DNA from: Marinomonas polaris DSM 16579
GTDB lineage: Bacteria > Pseudomonadota > Gammaproteobacteria > Pseudomonadales > Marinomonadaceae
Length of the DNA: 64,000 nt
Assembly (NCBI RefSeq): GCF_900129155.1
Contig: NZ_FQVF01000005.1
Span: 241,860 to 305,859, forward strand
Direction: 5' to 3'
The translations under genes and the position numbers were made by a program. Shown piece after piece: positions 63,144 to 64,000 of the stretch (the stretch's first letter is position 1; every line of letters starts with the position of its first letter). Below the pieces are notes generated by a model. It did not search any database. It saw only the letters and a list, made by a program, of their open reading frames with translations, and was not told the DNA's origin.

Positions 63144-63779
63144 ATGAAAATTGCACTGATGATGGAAAACAGCCAAGCAGGTAAAAACGCCGTAATTCTA
63201 GAACAACTAAACGCGGTTGCTGGTCCATTGAATCACGATGTGTTTAACGTCGGCATGAGTGATGAAAACGATCACCACCTGACTTACATCCACCTAGGCA
63301 TCATGGCGAGCCTTTTATTGAACTCGAATGCTGTAGACTTTGTTGTCTCTGGTTGTGGGACTGGTCAAGGCGCAATGATGTCTCTGAACGCTCACCCAGG
63401 TGTTGTGTGTGGTTACTGCCTAGAACCTTCAGACGCTTTCTTGTTTAACCAAATCAACAACGGTAATGCCATTGCTATGGCATTTGCGAAAGGTTTTGGT
63501 TGGGCTGCAGAACTAAATGCACGTTACATCTTTGAAAAAGCCTTCACTGGCCCACGTGGCGAAGGCTACCCAGTTGAACGCAGAGAACCACAAGTTAAAA
63601 ACGCTGGTATCTTGAACCTAGTAAAAGCTGCAACCATGAAAGACAACTACTTGGATGGTTTAAAAGCCATGGACCAAGAACTGGTTAAAACAGCCGTAAC
63701 TGGTGAACGCTTCCAGCAATGTTTCTTTGATAATTGCCAGAACCCTGAGATCGAAGCGTACGTGCGTTCGTTATTGTAA
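63144..63779 (+). CDS. RpiB/LacA/LacB-family sugar isomerase, candidate DKI isomerase
   Basis: A 211-residue member of the RpiB superfamily. It has the active-site loop SGCGTGQGAMM with Cys71, His84 in NAHPGVVCGY, and the conserved NNGNAIAMAFAKGFG. It is longer than housekeeping RpiB (about 150), with a 60-residue C-terminal extension, a size like the DhuI isomerases known to act on 4-deoxy-5-hexosulose uronate in streptococci. No kduI exists in this window, and kdgF lies 48 bases upstream, so this is probably the non-homologous replacement for KduI (DKI to DKII). Substrate is inference; the fold is firm. AGGAG precedes the ATG. Confidence 0.85.
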   Translation: MKIALMMENSQAGKNAVILEQLNAVAGPLNHDVFNVGMSDENDHHLTYIHLGIMASLLLNSNAVDFVVSGCGTGQGAMMSLNAHPGVVCGYCLEPSDAFLFNQINNGNAIAMAFAKGFGWAAELNARYIFEKAFTGPRGEGYPVERREPQVKNAGILNLVKAATMKDNYLDGLKAMDQELVKTAVTGERFQQCFFDNCQNPEIEAYVRSLL

Positions 63780-63795
63780 AAACCTCGACACACAA

Positions 63796-64000
63796 ACACG
63801 ACCTACAGAAAACCAACCACCTGTAGGTCGGCCTTCAGGCCGTCAAGAGGCGATCATACAATCACCTGTAGGTCGGCCTTTAGGCCGTCAAAAGCCGATC
63901 ACACCAAACCACAACCAATCATATGTAGGTCGGCCTTTAGGCCGTCAAAAAGCATCTAGCCTTTACAAAACTTTCTTGACGCGCTAAAGCACGACCTACA
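63796..64000. repeat. REP/BIME-like palindromic element cluster, copy 3
   Basis: Three left arms (63822-63846, 63867-63891, 63924-63948), each TGTAGGTCGGCCTTYAGGCC plus GTCAA, are followed after 27 bases by a right arm (63976-64000) that ends exactly at the window edge. A partial right arm lies at 63796-63806. The spacer AAAGCATCTAGCCTTTAC matches copy 1 except at one base. The cluster sits 17 bases beyond the isomerase gene stop and may continue past the window. Confidence 0.88.

Noticed and set aside
63703..63987. 94-residue plus-strand ORF with repeated VGRPLGRQ units
   Set aside because: It is a translation of the tandem REP-like arms beyond the isomerase stop; no ribosome site or protein-like composition.
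63822..64000. Possible CRISPR array at the window end
   Set aside because: The repeats are palindromic, in both orientations, and the spacer is conserved between loci; this is a REP-type pattern.

Overview
The window looks like chromosomal DNA of a marine gammaproteobacterium of the Oceanospirillales. Protein style and gene order (dsbB next to an rsd/algQ homologue, hisE next to tatABC and ubiB, mutY-yggX, tex next to an H-NS-like gene) suggest Marinomonas or a close relative. This assignment is inference from similarity recalled from memory; no search was run. Most of the window is conserved housekeeping sequence. No rRNA, tRNA, CRISPR array, prophage or insertion sequence was seen.

Layout. 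1-5.9 kb: the tail of a LysR regulator, then gpmI-envC-ctpA and a YibQ-like deacetylase. 6.1-11.4 kb: a five-gene branched-chain amino acid ABC transporter (livJHMGF) behind a sigma-54-type promoter with two NtrC-like sites. 11.5-17.4 kb, minus strand: glnA, ntrB, ntrC, a DUF3461 gene and tsaC. glnA has its own sigma-54 promoter, and a perfect NtrC-type palindrome lies before ntrB. 17.4-21.5 kb: thiI, typA, dtd. 21.5-24.1 kb: a secreted two-enzyme pectin esterase (CE8 plus CE12). 24.3-31 kb, minus strand: ubiE-ubiB-hisE-tatA-tatB-tatC and dsbA with a diguanylate cyclase. 31-36 kb: yihA, gshA, hisB-hisH-hisF, with copies of a palindromic REP/BIME-like repeat. 36-46 kb: an AsmA-family gene, mutY, chrA, yggX, a FliL-like gene, dsbB, rsd, a WD40 lipoprotein gene, a DUF423 gene, trmB and an H-NS-like gene. 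46-54.7 kb: tex, azoR with a divergent LysR gene, a PPOX flavoprotein gene, glmU, glmS. 54.7-63.8 kb: an oligogalacturonide (pectin fragment) utilisation cluster: ogl, togMNAB, kduD, kdgR, kdgF and an RpiB-family isomerase. More REP-like repeats run to the window end.

How the genes work together. The CE8/CE12 protein would strip methyl and acetyl groups from pectin outside the cytoplasm. TogMNAB would import oligogalacturonides, Ogl would cleave them to unsaturated uronates, KdgF would linearise these, an isomerase would convert DKI to DKII, and KduD would reduce DKII to KDG. No kduI is present. The RpiB-family gene beside kdgF is the natural candidate for the missing isomerase. KdgR-like operators (TGAAAC-N3-GTTTCA type) occur before the distant esterase gene, between ogl and togM, and before kdgF, which ties the two loci into one probable regulon. 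Separately, sigma-54/NtrC-type sites before liv, glnA and ntrBC form a nitrogen-control circuit contained within 11 kb.
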